A stretch of 64,000 bases of DNA from positions 11,609,501-11,673,500 of the forward strand of contig JAWUZG010000029.1 of assembly GCA_036785705.1 (NCBI GenBank). The letters run 5' to 3'. Within the stretch, counting starts at the first letter, position 1; the number at the start of each line of letters is the position of its first letter. The notes beneath the pieces are model-generated. The model saw nothing but the letters and a program-made list of their open reading frames with translations. It did no database searches and was not told where the DNA came from. The translations under genes and the position numbers were made by a program. Shown here piece by piece: positions 50,207-63,212 of the stretch. The DNA is from Acanthornis magna. Taxonomy: Eukaryota; Chordata; Aves; Passeriformes; Acanthizidae.

Positions 50207-53200
50207 GGCAGTTGTGAGGCATTAAAAGATGTTGCTGGAGAAATGTAGCTCTCTGGAAGCCTTCTGACAGCAGAGGCTTTTCTGAATGTGTGATCTTACC
50301 AATATGGACTGTAGTAAAATTCCAGATGCTGGCTTAAATGTAATTTAATGCTTTCATGTTTGGGACAGTGAAAATTTCCAAAGTAGAAGGATGCCAAGAA
50401 ACCCATCCTCTTATTTCTCTCCATCCCTCACTTCTGAAAACAGTCATGTTCTAATTGTTGTTAGTAAAGGTGTACTAACAAACCAAGAGACTCAAGATTA
50501 TCTTGATTTCTTCTTGGGAAGCTTTGCCAGATGGTGCAAATTCAAGGTCTGAGTAATCCCTTGATGATGGGTAAAGGGAAGCCATCCAGTTGCCTTCTGT
50601 GTTCTTTATTTTTGTAGCACTGAGTTGAGGGAGAACTTGGAGGAGAATAGACTGCAAACTGCTGCAGTATGGTGCTGAAGTTCACAGTCACCTCCTGCTG
50701 TTTGGCTGTGCCAAATATTGACCTTCAGTGCTCTTATTTGCTATTCTGTGGGCATCTGCAAACCAGTAACTTTTCAGAGCAGTGGAAAGAACCTGCAGTT
50801 TCTGTGTGAGAGACTGAGGCAATGAGGAACAAGACCTTAAACAGACTGGGGTAAAAACTGTAGTATGTGATTGTTTGTTGTACAGTTGAGGATTGTGATT
50901 AAAAGCAATATACTTTTCAATCAGTTAAAGGAAAAATGTCTGAATGTCACAAGTTCAAAACAATGCTGAAGACCAGATACTTGAAAGGAGGAGTGGGTAG
51001 GGGTAATGAGCTCTCATCCTATAAAAATTTGGCAGAAAAAGCTGAGAATTTCAGCAGGGAGTTTTTCCTTACCAGCAGTTTCAAATTTAGCATGTTAATT
51101 TTTGAGCTGGGTGGTGGTGTTCTTTTCATGTGTTTAATAGGGACTCTGTAGAAGGTCTCTTGAGATCTGCTGTGTTCAGAATACTTGAACAGTTGAAATT
51201 TTCAGCTGGTGAGTTCAAAATTATATTAATACTCAGTATTTTATGCAGACCAAATTAAGTTATTTGAATGTCAGTAAATTAGTAATGAAGGGACACTGAC
51301 ATCTTTTTTGTCCAAACACATTGCCAGAGTTGATTTGGAGAAGACTTTGAAAGTGGTTAAGACACAGCTTATGTGAAGAAGTGTTCAATGGATGGCCTCT
51401 AACCTGGTCGCTGGATGATTTTCACTTGCTCTGGCTTTGTGTCTCTGGCATCTTGCCTTGTGATCTGCCTGCAAGGCATCCAGTGTCCCCCAAGGTAAAC
51501 GGGACTCTTTTTTGGTGCATGCAATTCTTTGTCACTCTGGGCACCAACAACGATCCTGTTGCTTTGAATTTTGTTTCTGGTTGTGAATCTTGGCCACTGA
51601 GTACTCTGGTGTGGCAGCCAGGTGTGGAGAGGATTTAACTCCCACTCAAAAATTTGGCAGGGTTAATCAGGCAGGATAGCTGCTCGGCTGGTGTGCATGC
51701 TGGACCATGTAATGCGTGCTCTTCACAGCCAGCTTCCTCACTAATGCCAAAAACAAAAGGACTTGGGAAGTTGAGAAACCAACAGCTTTGGTGCTGTTAA
51801 TCACTGGGGTGGTTTGCAATCCAGCTGTGGCTTCACTCCTCACAGTCTTTAGTTTTGTCATCCAAAGCAGTTTGACTGCTGTGATTTTGTTGCTCTCAGA
51901 TGGGTTGCCTTCCTCTTTGAAAAACATGTGCAGTAAACACCAAGTTAAAAATTAAATCTTTGACATAGAATAAATGAAATAAAACTTCAGGGTTTCTGAA
52001 TGCCAAACTGCTCTACAGATGAATGGTAGTTATACTGATTCTGTGTTGTAATAGTTTTAATATTAAACCTGGATGATAAATTTTACTGCTGCTATGGATG
52101 ATTCTTTATATCAGTTGCCATTGCAACCCACAGGGAAACAATCTTAACTTTTACTTACTATCTTCCTTATACAGTAATTATAATGGGAGCTATCTTTCTG
52201 TGGTATCTCTCTAGCTTAAAAATAAAGATAATTAAAAACAATGCAGCCAGCCAGATGTGTTTCATAACATCTAAATTTAACACATGGAGAGGTTTTTAAT
52301 ACTTGACTTGGCATAATTCTTTGAAATAACACCTGTGTCTTTTTAAAATCATCTTGGTCTCATTAGAATTCTTTATTTTCTAAATAGAGAACTCAGGGTG
52401 GAAATAGTTAAAAGGTAGAATTCTCTAAGTATTAGTAATGTAATAATATCCCTAGGGACCTCTCAAGGTCTGATGAACCTTATAGTAGAAGTATTGAAAC
52501 ATAAAAACATGATTTCAACATATCATGAAAATTCAATTTGTAATTAAAAAGCCAAAATTCATATTAAAATATGCTCTCATAGGATAAAAATGGGTGCTGT
52601 GGAAAAATACCTACCCTGCTTCAAGTGATAATAAATACTGTAACTCAACTTTAAACTACTGCTATGCTTCTTTTCATAAAAAAGGTTTTTTAAATTATTC
52701 ATTGGTGACACCTTGATAATTGAGATAGTCTCTGTATATGTTTTAATTTTGTCCAAAGAAATCGCTTGAGATAGAAGAGTTGATGTTTTCAGAAGTATTT
52801 GTGTTTCACTGTTCTGTGGTGCTAGTTTGCTACTGCACAGAAGTGCAGTAAACTTTAAAAGACAAGTGATAAGGACATGTGCCTTGATATTTTAGCTCAA
52901 AATGTCTGTCTTGGTGAAACCTGTAGGACTTTTGAAAGTTTCTCTATGGCAGAGGGTGAGGAGTTCGGCATAGAAACTAGTATGGGAAAATATGACTATA
53001 CAGAAAACCAGATGACTTCCATGTTGGAATGAGTTGCATCCACCATACAGAAATGTATGGTAAAAGCCCTTCATCCGAGTTACTACTCAAATGAGAATTG
53101 TCCATGTTAACAGAAGAATCAGGGTGAAATACTGTAATTTCTCTCTTCAAGGGGAACACGCTTCATTTAGACTTTGTTGAATGTACTTGAGTATTTTTGC

Positions 53201-53569
53201 ATGAATGATTCACCTCACATTAGCATTTCTGCACCTACGTGTTCAAGAAATTTTACTAGATCTGATAGTAGCCCTTTGAGCTAGAACTGTAATAATGTTA
53301 TTTCTTGTCCTGCCATCCTTGGAGGCTTGATGAGGAGGCAGAATGGGATGTGCTGCTGGGGAGTTCACTTCTGTGGGGATTTAAGGCATAGAACAGAAGG
53401 AAATGCAAAGTGCACACCTGCAAATGCCTTTTTTTAGAGTCACTTGGCTGAAATACTGCCAGTTGTATTGCAGCAATCTGCTCTTCCTGAGAAATTCACT
53501 TCTGTGCTTGGACATAAATGCTTCTGTGCTTGGGCCCATGCTGTTGCTGCTGCTTCACCCAGAGATTTG

Positions 53570-54350
53570 GGGTGGGAATCAGTTGGTTTGGGTTTGTTCT
53601 TGGCTTGGTTTTTGGGCGGGTGTTTGTCTTATTTTGGGTTTTTTTTCCATTTTGGTTTTTTTATCACCTCCTGCCAAATCTTTGAGTTAACTGATCAATC
53701 TGTATGCAAATTTTGAAGGAAAATGCAATGTTAAGGTGAACTTGAAGGAACTGAAAAATGCTTGACAATTACTTAATTTAAAAGGATATGGCAAAGGAGC
53801 TAAATGGTACATTGTAGCATGCCATATTAGTGCGTTTCTTAATACTTACTGTGCTTTGTTGCTTTTTTCCCACTGTGTTTCCAGTCCTAAGTGAGACTTT
53901 TGAAATGATCTCCATTTAGAGGCACTAACCTCCTTGGGGGAGAATTTCCATTTTCTTAAAAATGGCTCTTTTCAAACCCATAGTTTAGTTGATGTCATAG
54001 GGGATTAAAATAGTGTGAGATAAAACTGTCTGAAAGATGCCACCATTTTGGTGTTGGTTGGAGGAGTTTTTTGTTTTGGTTTGGGGTTTTTTGTTTTTTT
54101 AAAATTATTTTTAAATCCTTCATTTACATGTCTTTTGGGAAATATCCGCAAACTAAACAGACAAGAGACGTGTTAAATATGAAGTGTAGTGCAGCTATGT
54201 TGTTTTCATTCTTGTTGAAGTTTTGTTTTGGGGTGGGGTTTTTTTGTTTGTTTTGGTTTTTTGTTGTGTGGGGGTTTTTTGATGGTTTTTTTTGTTTGTC
54301 TGTTTTGTTTTCTTTGGGGTTTGTTTGTTTGTGTTTGCTGGATTTTTTTC
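53570..54350 (+). repeat. G/T-rich low-complexity segments
   Basis: Clusters of GGTTTT/GTTTG-like units occur at about 53575-53670, 54060-54105 and 54218-54345, separated by ordinary sequence. The strand bias is extreme: mostly G and T on the SEPTIN7 sense strand. The units are irregular, so this is not a clean tandem array. Several GGGG and GGG runs in the last cluster could pair as G-quadruplexes. Confidence 0.7.
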
Positions 54351-57300
54351 CCCTTGGAGACTTTGTATCCAGGAATCTTCCATAGCTGTTTTAATTTTTT
54401 TCTTTAGTATCTTCACCTTCCACCCTTGGTTCAGTGTTTGCATTGGAATAAGCATTCAAGGCTAGCAAAACTGAAGAGGAGGAGCTAGGGAGGTTAGCAG
54501 TGGTGATCGACGCACCAAGTGATGTGTGGTTGATGCGTGATCTGATGCTGTTCCTGACACCAGGTCCCCAGCTGCCATTTCGTTTCGACCCCTACTTTAT
54601 AGAGTGGAAGATAATCGGTCACTTCACTGTCAAATGTGATTTTGAGTTGGTCGTTTCAGTTGGATGCAAGTTGCTGTGTGATGATGCTTTGTGTGCTGCT
54701 CTCTGCAGGCAGACTAAGGGTTTATTTTAAGTCCAGAATAAAGGGGAAAATGCACAAAAACTCAAGAAGCTTTAAAATTGTCTTCTTGTACTTGTCTAAA
54801 ATGCAAAAAAAGTTTCCTTTTTTTCCAAGTAATTAACTGTGTAACTAATTCTAGTGGAGGTTGAACTATTACAAAAAAATGGTCAACATGTGGCTGGCCT
54901 GAATATTTTGTAGCATCATGGGTAGAACTTTTAATATTGTATGTTTTAGTTACACAGGCCTGCTTTTATAGTTTGACAGCCTTCTTCCCTCTCTCCTCTT
55001 TCAGTCCCCCCATTTATCTATAATTAGTTTTGTTTTTCTAAATACTTAACTGGCTTCATTTTCTTGTAGTTGTCTGCTTTCTTGGACTTTGGCTGCTCTT
55101 AGAAGTGCAGCACTGGCTGCATTGGCTATAGTTGCTATAGGTGCACATTTATTGTACACTGGCTCTGAAGTCTCTCAAATTTCTTTTTAGTAGACAACTT
55201 AAGATTTAGTAGTGTGCCTGCTACATCCTGTTTTTCTTCAGAGTTTTCTGCTTTCCTCCTGGACATGCTGCCTGTAGCTCAACAGAGAGATTATGTTGTC
55301 TAGTCTTCCTGGTCTTTACAGCACAGAATCCTTCTTGCAGAATCCTTTTGCTCTTAGACATCACATGTGTTTCAGCACTATTTTTAATTAAAAAAATAGA
55401 CCAGGTGATAGTGTCTGGTATGGGAAAAAAGAGAGAAGCCTAAAGTTCATTCTTCACCTATACTCACTCACTATGCCTAGTGAGATTTTGAGGAACAGTT
55501 AAATTAGTGCATTCAGTGGATCAGTACTTGAAATTATTAATAATTAACTTATTCAACTTGCTACTAAAGTCTGAAAGAGATCCTCATTTCTTAATTGTGG
55601 TTATGCAGTGAAAGGACTTCCTTTTTTTTTCAAGCCTTTATGAAAATATTTTTTATTTTTTCTAGTGGAGGCCATATCCTCAGTTCACACTTGGAAATCA
55701 AGTTGTTATCTTGTAAAGGCTGCAGCTGATGCCTGTTTGAGGGAATAGAAGTGCTCATTTCCTTTCCATCAGAAGTGCTAGACTTCTACCATGCAGATTA
55801 TAGCAGATGTTACTGACCCAGCAGATATTTTTCCTGTGCTTTGAATAGTGAAAGGACAAACATGGTCAGAAATGTTCAGTTTAAGTTTAACTGTGTAAAC
55901 AGATCTGATGAGTTTCCCTTTTACATTATTTCCATACTTTTAAGATTTAGGGTTGTTTGTTCTTTTGTTGCTTGGGTTTTTTTGTGTTGGTCTTTTTTTT
56001 TTTTATTACGGATTGTTTTTATCTTAAGGATTTTTGCAGAGAAAAAAGTCAAAGCTAAGGTAGTGTATATTATCTTAACAAGTGCTCATGGCTTTTAGAA
56101 GCATTGTTACACTTAATATTGCTACCTGAAGCCTCTCTTTTAAGAATGCAGTAACAAAAACTGTAAGTTGCAAGACATGCAGTTTCTGTCTGTCTCTGGG
56201 ATGTGGGAGGACAAGATGGGGAGATATCTTAGTTGTTTTCTTTATGTATTGCCTCCGTATTGACAAGTGGAAAAAAAATGCAGAGTTTGATAAACAGTAG
56301 AAAATTTAAAGGGATTTCGAAGATGTTGGTAAGGCGTTCTTGCAAGTTTTGGAGGTTTCTCTGTATTGATGTGGAAACTTCAAAAAAGTAGGAGTGTTAG
56401 AAGAAAATAAAAAGTTACCATGTCAGCGATAGTGGAGGAAATAGAAGTAAATAGTGTTTATAGAGCGGTCTTTCTGCATAGAACTAGAAACTATCAAACT
56501 GGTCATACTCACAGCATGATGATAGGACGTTGCATAGAAATATTGTGGCTAAAGAGTTTGCAGAAATTTAGCTAAAAGTTCTAAAAAATATATTTTAATT
56601 ATTGAAATCATTGTTAGAGCAGGTTCAAATTCTTGTATTTTAGTAGCACTAACATATTTTCAAAGCAAATTGCATATAAAGAAAACTTGCCCTACATCTA
56701 CATACCTTACCAAAATAAACTGACTCCATAGGAAATATAAATTGTAGAAAAAAATACTGTGTTCAGAAGGTGCTCCTGGTTCCAGCTGTGTGAAATAAGT
56801 TAAAAATGATCAGCTTTTCTTTTCATTGTTGATGACAACAAACATTGCTATCATATGCCAAATGCAGAGGATATCTGCCCTTTCTGATATCACTTTATGT
56901 TGTGGTCATATTTTAATGATTTTGGGGGGTTTTGTGGTGCTTCTGGGTACTTTTGAAAACAATATTTCCCAGGAGGTCTCTAGAGTAAAAAAGAAATTAT
57001 GTTTTTCTCTCCAAATAAGTTTGATTGAGAAGCGCTAAAACCAACTTTGATTGGACAGGACAGTGGCTCCCCAATGTCACTCTGTTTTTCTGTTTGGTCT
57101 TCTCTTTTTTCTCCAGCTGTCTTCATTAATATTTGCTGCTAGTTTGGCTATGTCATAAATCCTTGAAGAGTTTTCATAACATTGTGTTACAGGCTGCTGG
57201 TTGCAACCATTGCACAGCAGCTGCACTTACCCATGTTGAGAGTGAGCTGAACTCTCAGGTTGCACATCATAGAGGTAAAAAATGGCTTTAGTTCACCTTG

Positions 57301-58004
57301 GACTTCCATCTTCTCTTGATCAGAGGGGTAAGGTGTGTTCTTTTGTCAGACACTGAACCTTAGGCCAGAGACTGTCATCTTTTGGCCCAGGTGGCAATAC
57401 CTGAAGGATGACTTTAAATTTATCATTCCTGGACACAGTCTTCCCAGCATAAAGGAGAAATGTAAATTACAGGGTCTGGGCAATAACAAAGATGATGGAC
57501 TTGTTAAAAAAAAAAGACAAGAGGATTTTTTTTTTTTTTTAAATCAGTGTCCTCCCTTAGAACTGCTTGGGAAGCCTCTGATGCTGCCTTGTTTCTCTTT
57601 TCACTCATTTGCATAGTTAGAGCAGTTTGCTGCTGGCTATTAATTCATTGATTCAGATGATGGATCCAAAAACAGCAGCTCTGCAGCTGGTTTACGTGGG
57701 CTGTGACATTTTGCTTAAGGGAAATATATGTTAAAACAACATCGAGTGTGGATGCATTGAAAGTCAGCTAAGGCCAAATTCGTAATTGTTTGGCTTGCCT
57801 TCATTTGTGCTAAGTTAGATTGGAGATGACTGACAACTACAAGAACATACAAATATTAGAAGACTTGATATAAAATGATAGCTGGAATGCAGCATGGGTG
57901 AGTGTTAAGTGATACACGTGAGCTGCTGTGCTGTATGCTCAGTGATAAGCTGTGAACATTTTTTAAAGCTCAGTGGTGAGGTCTTGTGTAAAGTTCACAG
58001 TATC

Positions 58005-58330
58005 ATCAGCTCAGTATTCGGAAAGAGTCAAATAAGTTACATGTTGGGAATTGGTAAAGGATCAGAGAGTAGGCAAGACCACATGATCAGACATTAAATC
58101 TGTGAGTGTTTTGCCTGTTGGATGCTGTGTACAGCTCTTGCCCTGGCCTCTCCAGAAGAGCACAGAGCTAGGGAAGAGTTACGTAAGAGCAGCAGGAGCA
58201 ATCAGAGACATGAAATGGCTTCTTTTGAATGCAGTATGCTGGATGATTAGGGCTGTTTTACAATGAAGACACTACTGCGCAGCAGTTAAGCTACCAGGAG
58301 ATAATTTTGAAATTATAAAGTCCACCTTTT
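58005..58330 (+). mobile_element. Old CR1/L3-like LINE relic
   Basis: Phrases in the expected order resemble the end of ORF2 of ancient CR1/L3-type LINEs in sense direction: GGATGCTGTGTACAGCTCTT, a segment near 'cctctccagaagagcacaga', 'gcagcaggagcaatcagaga' with 'catgaaatggcttc', and 'gattagggctgtt'. Divergence is high, many indels are evident and the edges are estimates. No frame remains. Confidence 0.5.
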
Positions 58331-59916
58331 TACAATGTACAGAGGGAATCCTTGCTACAGGGACTTTGCTGGATGCTGTTTTTTTGATGGTAAGAAGAAT
58401 GTGCATGGAAGAGAAATTGGTCAAATGCTGTTTAAGTGAAGAAATCCCCCATGTTAAGTGCTTGTGTGATAGAGAAACACCACTCTGTTTATTCTGCTGT
58501 ATGTGCTACCTCAGAGGTGTGTTCTGGCCACTGTTGAAGGCAGGAACTTCAGTGTGACTGATGTGGCTGTTCTTGCTGGACGACAGGTTTTGAAATAGGA
58601 CTGCTTTTGTCCAGGGAACCGGGCTCTTCGGTGCACTTGGTGAACTGCTTAAAAAAATGTTACCTTGTTTCACAGTTGAAAGTGGTGATGTGCAAGATGA
58701 TACCTAGTGGTAATATAGTACTTGAGGTGGTTGATACTAAAATCTTTGGATACTGTGACTGCTGTGGGATATGCAGTATCAGTTGTATTCCAGCCTGTAC
58801 AGCTTCCTCTGGTTCTGCTACATATGCATCTGTCTTCCTCCCAAAGTAAAGGGAGCTTCCTCTCAGAGTGTCTTGTGCCACCTTTCTGCAGGGCACAGAG
58901 AAGGACAGGAATTGATCAGCAGTGCTTTGCTTTTTTTTTGTCCTCTCAGAAGTGTATAGCAGCAGTGTACCCAATGTGCTGAGCTGTTATGGCTCTGGAT
59001 GGTGATTGAACATGAAAGGGGCTGTAAAAACAGAAGGTTTATATTGCATTAGGTAGAAAAGCAGAAGGGGACTTCAGTGCCACTTTGAACTGCAGTCTCC
59101 ATCACAGTATAAATTTTCTAAAAATGGATTCAGACTCTGGGACTATGGGTTTGATTAAAAAATTAGATGTTAAGGTGCAGAAGCATCTTAACTGCTGGCC
59201 TAGAATTTGCTATTAAGTTGAGGTTTTTTTACTTTTTTGTTTTATTAATGTCTTGAAATAGTCAAGTGTGGGAAGATGTTTATTGACAAACAAACTAAAA
59301 GGATCTTTTTGATATAGCTTTGTTGTTAAGCTATTGTAAGTGGTGTGTTGGAGAACTATTGTAGACTTCTTGTCATGCACAGAGTTAGGTGTTGTTGAAC
59401 AGACACTTAACTTGTGCTCCCTACTTTATTTTCTGGCTTTTGAACCATGATAGTTGTGCCCAAGGTAGCAGTAGTGCTCTAATGCTCAGTGTTGCAAATG
59501 AAGTGAATTGACACTGTTCACTGAATGTATGAAGTGACTTAGAAATACACAGTCCTGGGAGACATTTGCTGTAATGATGGCTTTGATCTTTGTATTTTCC
59601 ACACAAATAAAAATGCTGTGCAGTGGTGTGGTGAAATGAGATTACATATTCTGGCGAACACCTCTGAAGAAGAAATACCCTTGAACCCATTACAGGGTCA
59701 GGTAGCATATGGCAAACAAAAAACATGTTGAATAACTGAAGTAAAAAGAGCTATTGTGTAACTACCTGTATTGACCATTAAATGGCTGGAGAACATGTAG
59801 TATATTAGCATGAAATTAGGCTATCATATGTATAATCCAAACGAAATTAAGGTTACTAACAAAGTAAGTTAGGGACACCTACAAGAAAGTTGAATAGGGA
59901 ATTTTAACAAGCACAT

Positions 59917-60179
59917 GAAGTGAGAGGACAAGGGGGAATGACCTTAAACTGACAGAGGATAGCTTCACATTAGATATGAGGAAGAAATTACTGTGAGGGT
60001 GGTGAGACACTGGAACAGGTTGTCCAGCGAAGCTGTGGATGCCCCATCCCTGGAAATGTTCAAGGCCAGGTTGGATGGGGCTTAGAGCAGCCTGGTCTAA
60101 TGGAAGGTGTCCATGCCCATGACATGGAGTTTAGGAGCAGATGATTCTCAAGATCCCTTCCAAACCATTCTGTGATTCT
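59917..60179 (+). mobile_element. CR1 LINE 3'-end fragment
   Basis: Sense-direction CR1: 'gaggacaagggggaatgacc', 'agatatgaggaagaaatt', 'actgtgagggtggtgagac', 'actggaacaggttgtccag', 'gccccatccctggaaatgtt', 'caaggccaggttggatgggg', and a tail ACCATTCTGTGATTCT. It is a 5'-truncated copy of about 260 bp in SEPTIN7 intron 1, in the same direction as the gene. Confidence 0.93.
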
Positions 60180-61844
60180 CTTTAAAATGCTGTATACTAG
60201 ATGGAAAATATTGTGGGTTACTTTGATCAAATGTAAGTAACTTTTCTTTTCCTTCTCACACCTGCCCCTGTTTCTCTCTCTGGATTGTGGCTGCACCTGT
60301 GTGGACTCGTTGCTGCAATGGTTCAAATTCATCATTTTACTGGACTGCTCCTGGATGTATTCTATTGCTATCTTCAATCCTGGAAATGATGGAAACATGT
60401 TGTTTACAAAGTAGCTGTAAGTATTACTTTGATGCAGTTGTTTTACAGCTAATGTGGGAATAGAAGCAACATTAAGTTTTTAGTAGGTGAACTAAAATTG
60501 AGCTTAGGTAGCAGCTGGTTGAAAATCAGGAAGGAATAAAAGTTAAGGGGAAGGTATTGTAAGTATTAGAAACATGAGATCTCACTTGGCACCATGTTCA
60601 AGACAGTGAAAGTCAATTCTTTTACAAAAAAAGTACTAAGTTCTTTTAAAAGCTGTTACAGGAATTAAACTCAATTCCTAATTTGTTTTGGTCCCTTTAG
60701 TAGTAGCAAGTTATGAACAAATGCAACCATTTAAAAACCAGTATGTTGAAATCTTCAGTTTTTATTGGTATACCAGAAATTTGAATCTGGCATCCAACTG
60801 CAGTTTTTTTAAAGACTCTTTCCTATGGGTGACAAATGCTCTCATTAAACACAGCATTAATGCCCAGTGTAAGATTGCATACATCTTCATCCTTCTGGTT
60901 AGTAACATATTTCATTATCTAAAATTGTGGGTGTAGTCACAGTAGACCCACTTAATGGAGGAAACAACCCAAAAATTGCTGCCTATTCTTTTTTAGCATT
61001 TCATACTCAGTGATCTAGAAGTTCTTAGAAGTACAATTATCTTAAATGTGGAGCTATATGTAAAGAGGAAGGGAAGAGAAATAACTTTAGTTCAAAACAA
61101 GAATTACATGGAAACCCATTCTTTTAAGCAAAAGAAGAATTAGCTAATGAGGGGTTGAGCTGTTTATGGTAAACATGACACACATTAAAAGGTATGTAAA
61201 TACTAAAAAATGCAGGTGGTTGACAAGTAGAACTATTAGGAGTGTCTGACCGATTAGATATTTCACATCTGGTAGGATGAATAGCAGTTCCATAGCCTTA
61301 ATGATTATTAAGGACGTGCACCATTAAGGAGCTTTTTAATTAATCTTAAAAAGCACTGACCTGCATGTCATGTTATATCTCTGAAGCACTGGCTCCTGCT
61401 CACGGTTTTAGATTGTGAGAAAATCCATTCCTCACATGTAGTAATAGATTGGAAAATTAAAACAAATATTTAGATTTTAAATTCCTGGCTGGTTTTTTTT
61501 TTTAATATTTTAAAACCTTTCAGATGAGATTATAGCTGCACCAAAGGCTATATTGAAAGAGAAAGTTTCTTTTAAGAAGTTTCTTGATGACACAACACAA
61601 AAATTCCTTCATTTAGGGAAGTAATAACATTTGTTGCATTGTGTGTGTTTAAACTTGAACCACTAACTTAATCTTTGTAGCTTTGCTTGAGATAAATAGT
61701 TTGTTTGCCAAATGGAGAAATCAGTTGTGTGACTTAAAGCGGAGAGTCCATTCATTGACTAGTGCTGTTGGATTGCCAAGAGGCGTTAGTTCTTCTTGCA
61801 TTCAATACTTTAAAGGTGATAATGGTTTTATCCTTGCTTTAATT

Positions 61845-61866
61845 AAAAAAAAAAAAAAAAAAAAAA
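61845..61866. repeat. Poly-A run (22 bases)
   Basis: An uninterrupted A22 run in SEPTIN7 intron 1, preceded by ordinary intronic sequence. No source element was recognised. Confidence 0.85.
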
Positions 61867-63109
61867 TTCTATGAGTTATTACTTCATTAAGTTTATTCTC
61901 TCAGTTTTGGAAAGAAAAGATTTCAAAATAAGTATGAGTCAACCACATACCAAACTTAAATGAACCATACTGTGTCCCATACAGAAAAGTTCTAAGGCAA
62001 TAGTGCCTGTAGTAGAAAATTTTTTTACAAATTATTTTTTAGAATTCCTCTATGCTCATGAAGATAAGCTTAGACAGTGGAATTCAAACTTGCAGACAGC
62101 ACTTCAGCGGCATGGATATAAAAAGCTCTCTTAAACTCTGAAACTGAGGCAGTACCATCATCACATGAAATCCTCTCGACTCTGCATGGACATAAAGCCT
62201 AAAGGCTGAAATCGTGTCTCCATGACAAGCAGTGCCTTGTGTTGCTTTAAGTAGACAGTTGTCTCCAGAAAGTGTTTTCAGATTCTTTGTAAAGTAACTA
62301 AACTGTCCAGTCTCCTAAGACAGTCCTCAGACCTTCTGTGTTAATAAACAGTTGTAGGATTGTGCTGGAAGAGTGGTGTAAAGGTAGCATGGTTGATCTT
62401 TAAAAGATTGCTGGGTCTAGTACAGTGAAGAGGAGGCATTTTAAGCATCTTCATCATTTTCATTAATGTGATGAGAAGAAGTAACGGCAAACATCTAGAA
62501 TTCTCCTCTTGTTTCACAGTAGGCACTATTTTTGGGTAAGTTTTTCAGAGTACAAGGCAACTGAAGTTTTGCCTTTGTGGAGAATTTGTTGCAGGGCATG
62601 CTGCGTTAGTGTCTGGGTTTAACATGAAGGCCTCCAGTTGTGTGACACAGAGGCAGAGGGTGTCAAGTTGCTTCCCATCATGTTGGGGCAGTACCACCAT
62701 GACTTGGAAGTATAGGAATGGTGCGTTCATACTGTTGGCCTGTGTTTCCAATGGGCATTGGTACTAAGTTGATTATGTTTTAATTTGTTTGCACATGCAC
62801 GCTCTTGTGCTTGTACAAACAGTCGTTATGTGGCAATTGTATTTGCTCAAAATACTGTTAGTATGGCTGAGTTTCTGTGCCAGTTTTTTGGCTATCTAGT
62901 AAAAAAATTTTTTTTTCTTATTTACTGCTGCAGTTCATTGCACTGTCTTGAATGTAGACGTCTTGGGTTGTTGAGAGGTTGGGTAGATAGCACTTTTCTA
63001 CAAATGAGAAAATGACATGAACTTTTCAATAACTAAAAATACAAGCCAACTAAGAAATTAAATGCTTTCCTTTTAACTTTTTTTTTTTCCTAAATATCTC
63101 TTGCTTTAG

Positions 63110-63212
63110 CAACAGAAGAACCTTGAAGGATATGTGGGGTTTGCAAATCTTCCAAATCAAGTTTACCGAAAGTCTGTGAAGAGAGGATTTGAATTCACTC
63201 TCATGGTAGTAG
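63110..63212 (+). CDS. SEPTIN7: SEPTIN7 exon, start of the conserved septin body
   Basis: The exon encodes [20 protein letters not shown] followed by [14 protein letters not shown], 34 codons plus one base of a Gly codon. This is the N-terminal polybasic/α0 region and first β-strand of SEPTIN7, essentially identical to the mammalian protein as I recall it. The next exon would complete the P-loop (G-x-x-x-x-GKS/T). The basic KSVKRG segment belongs to the septin polybasic region implicated in membrane phosphoinositide binding. The acceptor is TTTAG at 63105-63109 and the donor is GTAAGT at 63213-63218. SEPTIN7 is the sole member of its subgroup and a core GTP-binding subunit of septin filaments in the cytoskeleton and at division sites. 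A TAG sits directly upstream in frame, so the exon cannot be extended leftward. Confidence 0.97.

Larger units (their letters stand above)
44664..63109 (+). other. SEPTIN7: SEPTIN7 intron 1 (18.4 kb)
   Basis: The donor GTGAGT is at 44664-44669. The acceptor is a pyrimidine-rich tract ending TTGCTTTAG at 63101-63109. The plus strand is rich in T and G, the reverse of HERPUD2 intron 1, as expected for a gene transcribed on this strand. Recognised contents are a pyrimidine tract (45253-45324), an A24 run (50183-50206), a G/T-rich stretch (53570-54350), an old CR1/L3-like relic (about 58005-58330), a CR1 3' end (59917-60179) and an A22 run (61845-61866). The remaining parts (45441-50182, 50207-53569, 54351-58004, 60180-61844 and 61867-63109) hold no supportable gene. 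An unrecognised small alternative exon is possible. Confidence 0.85.
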
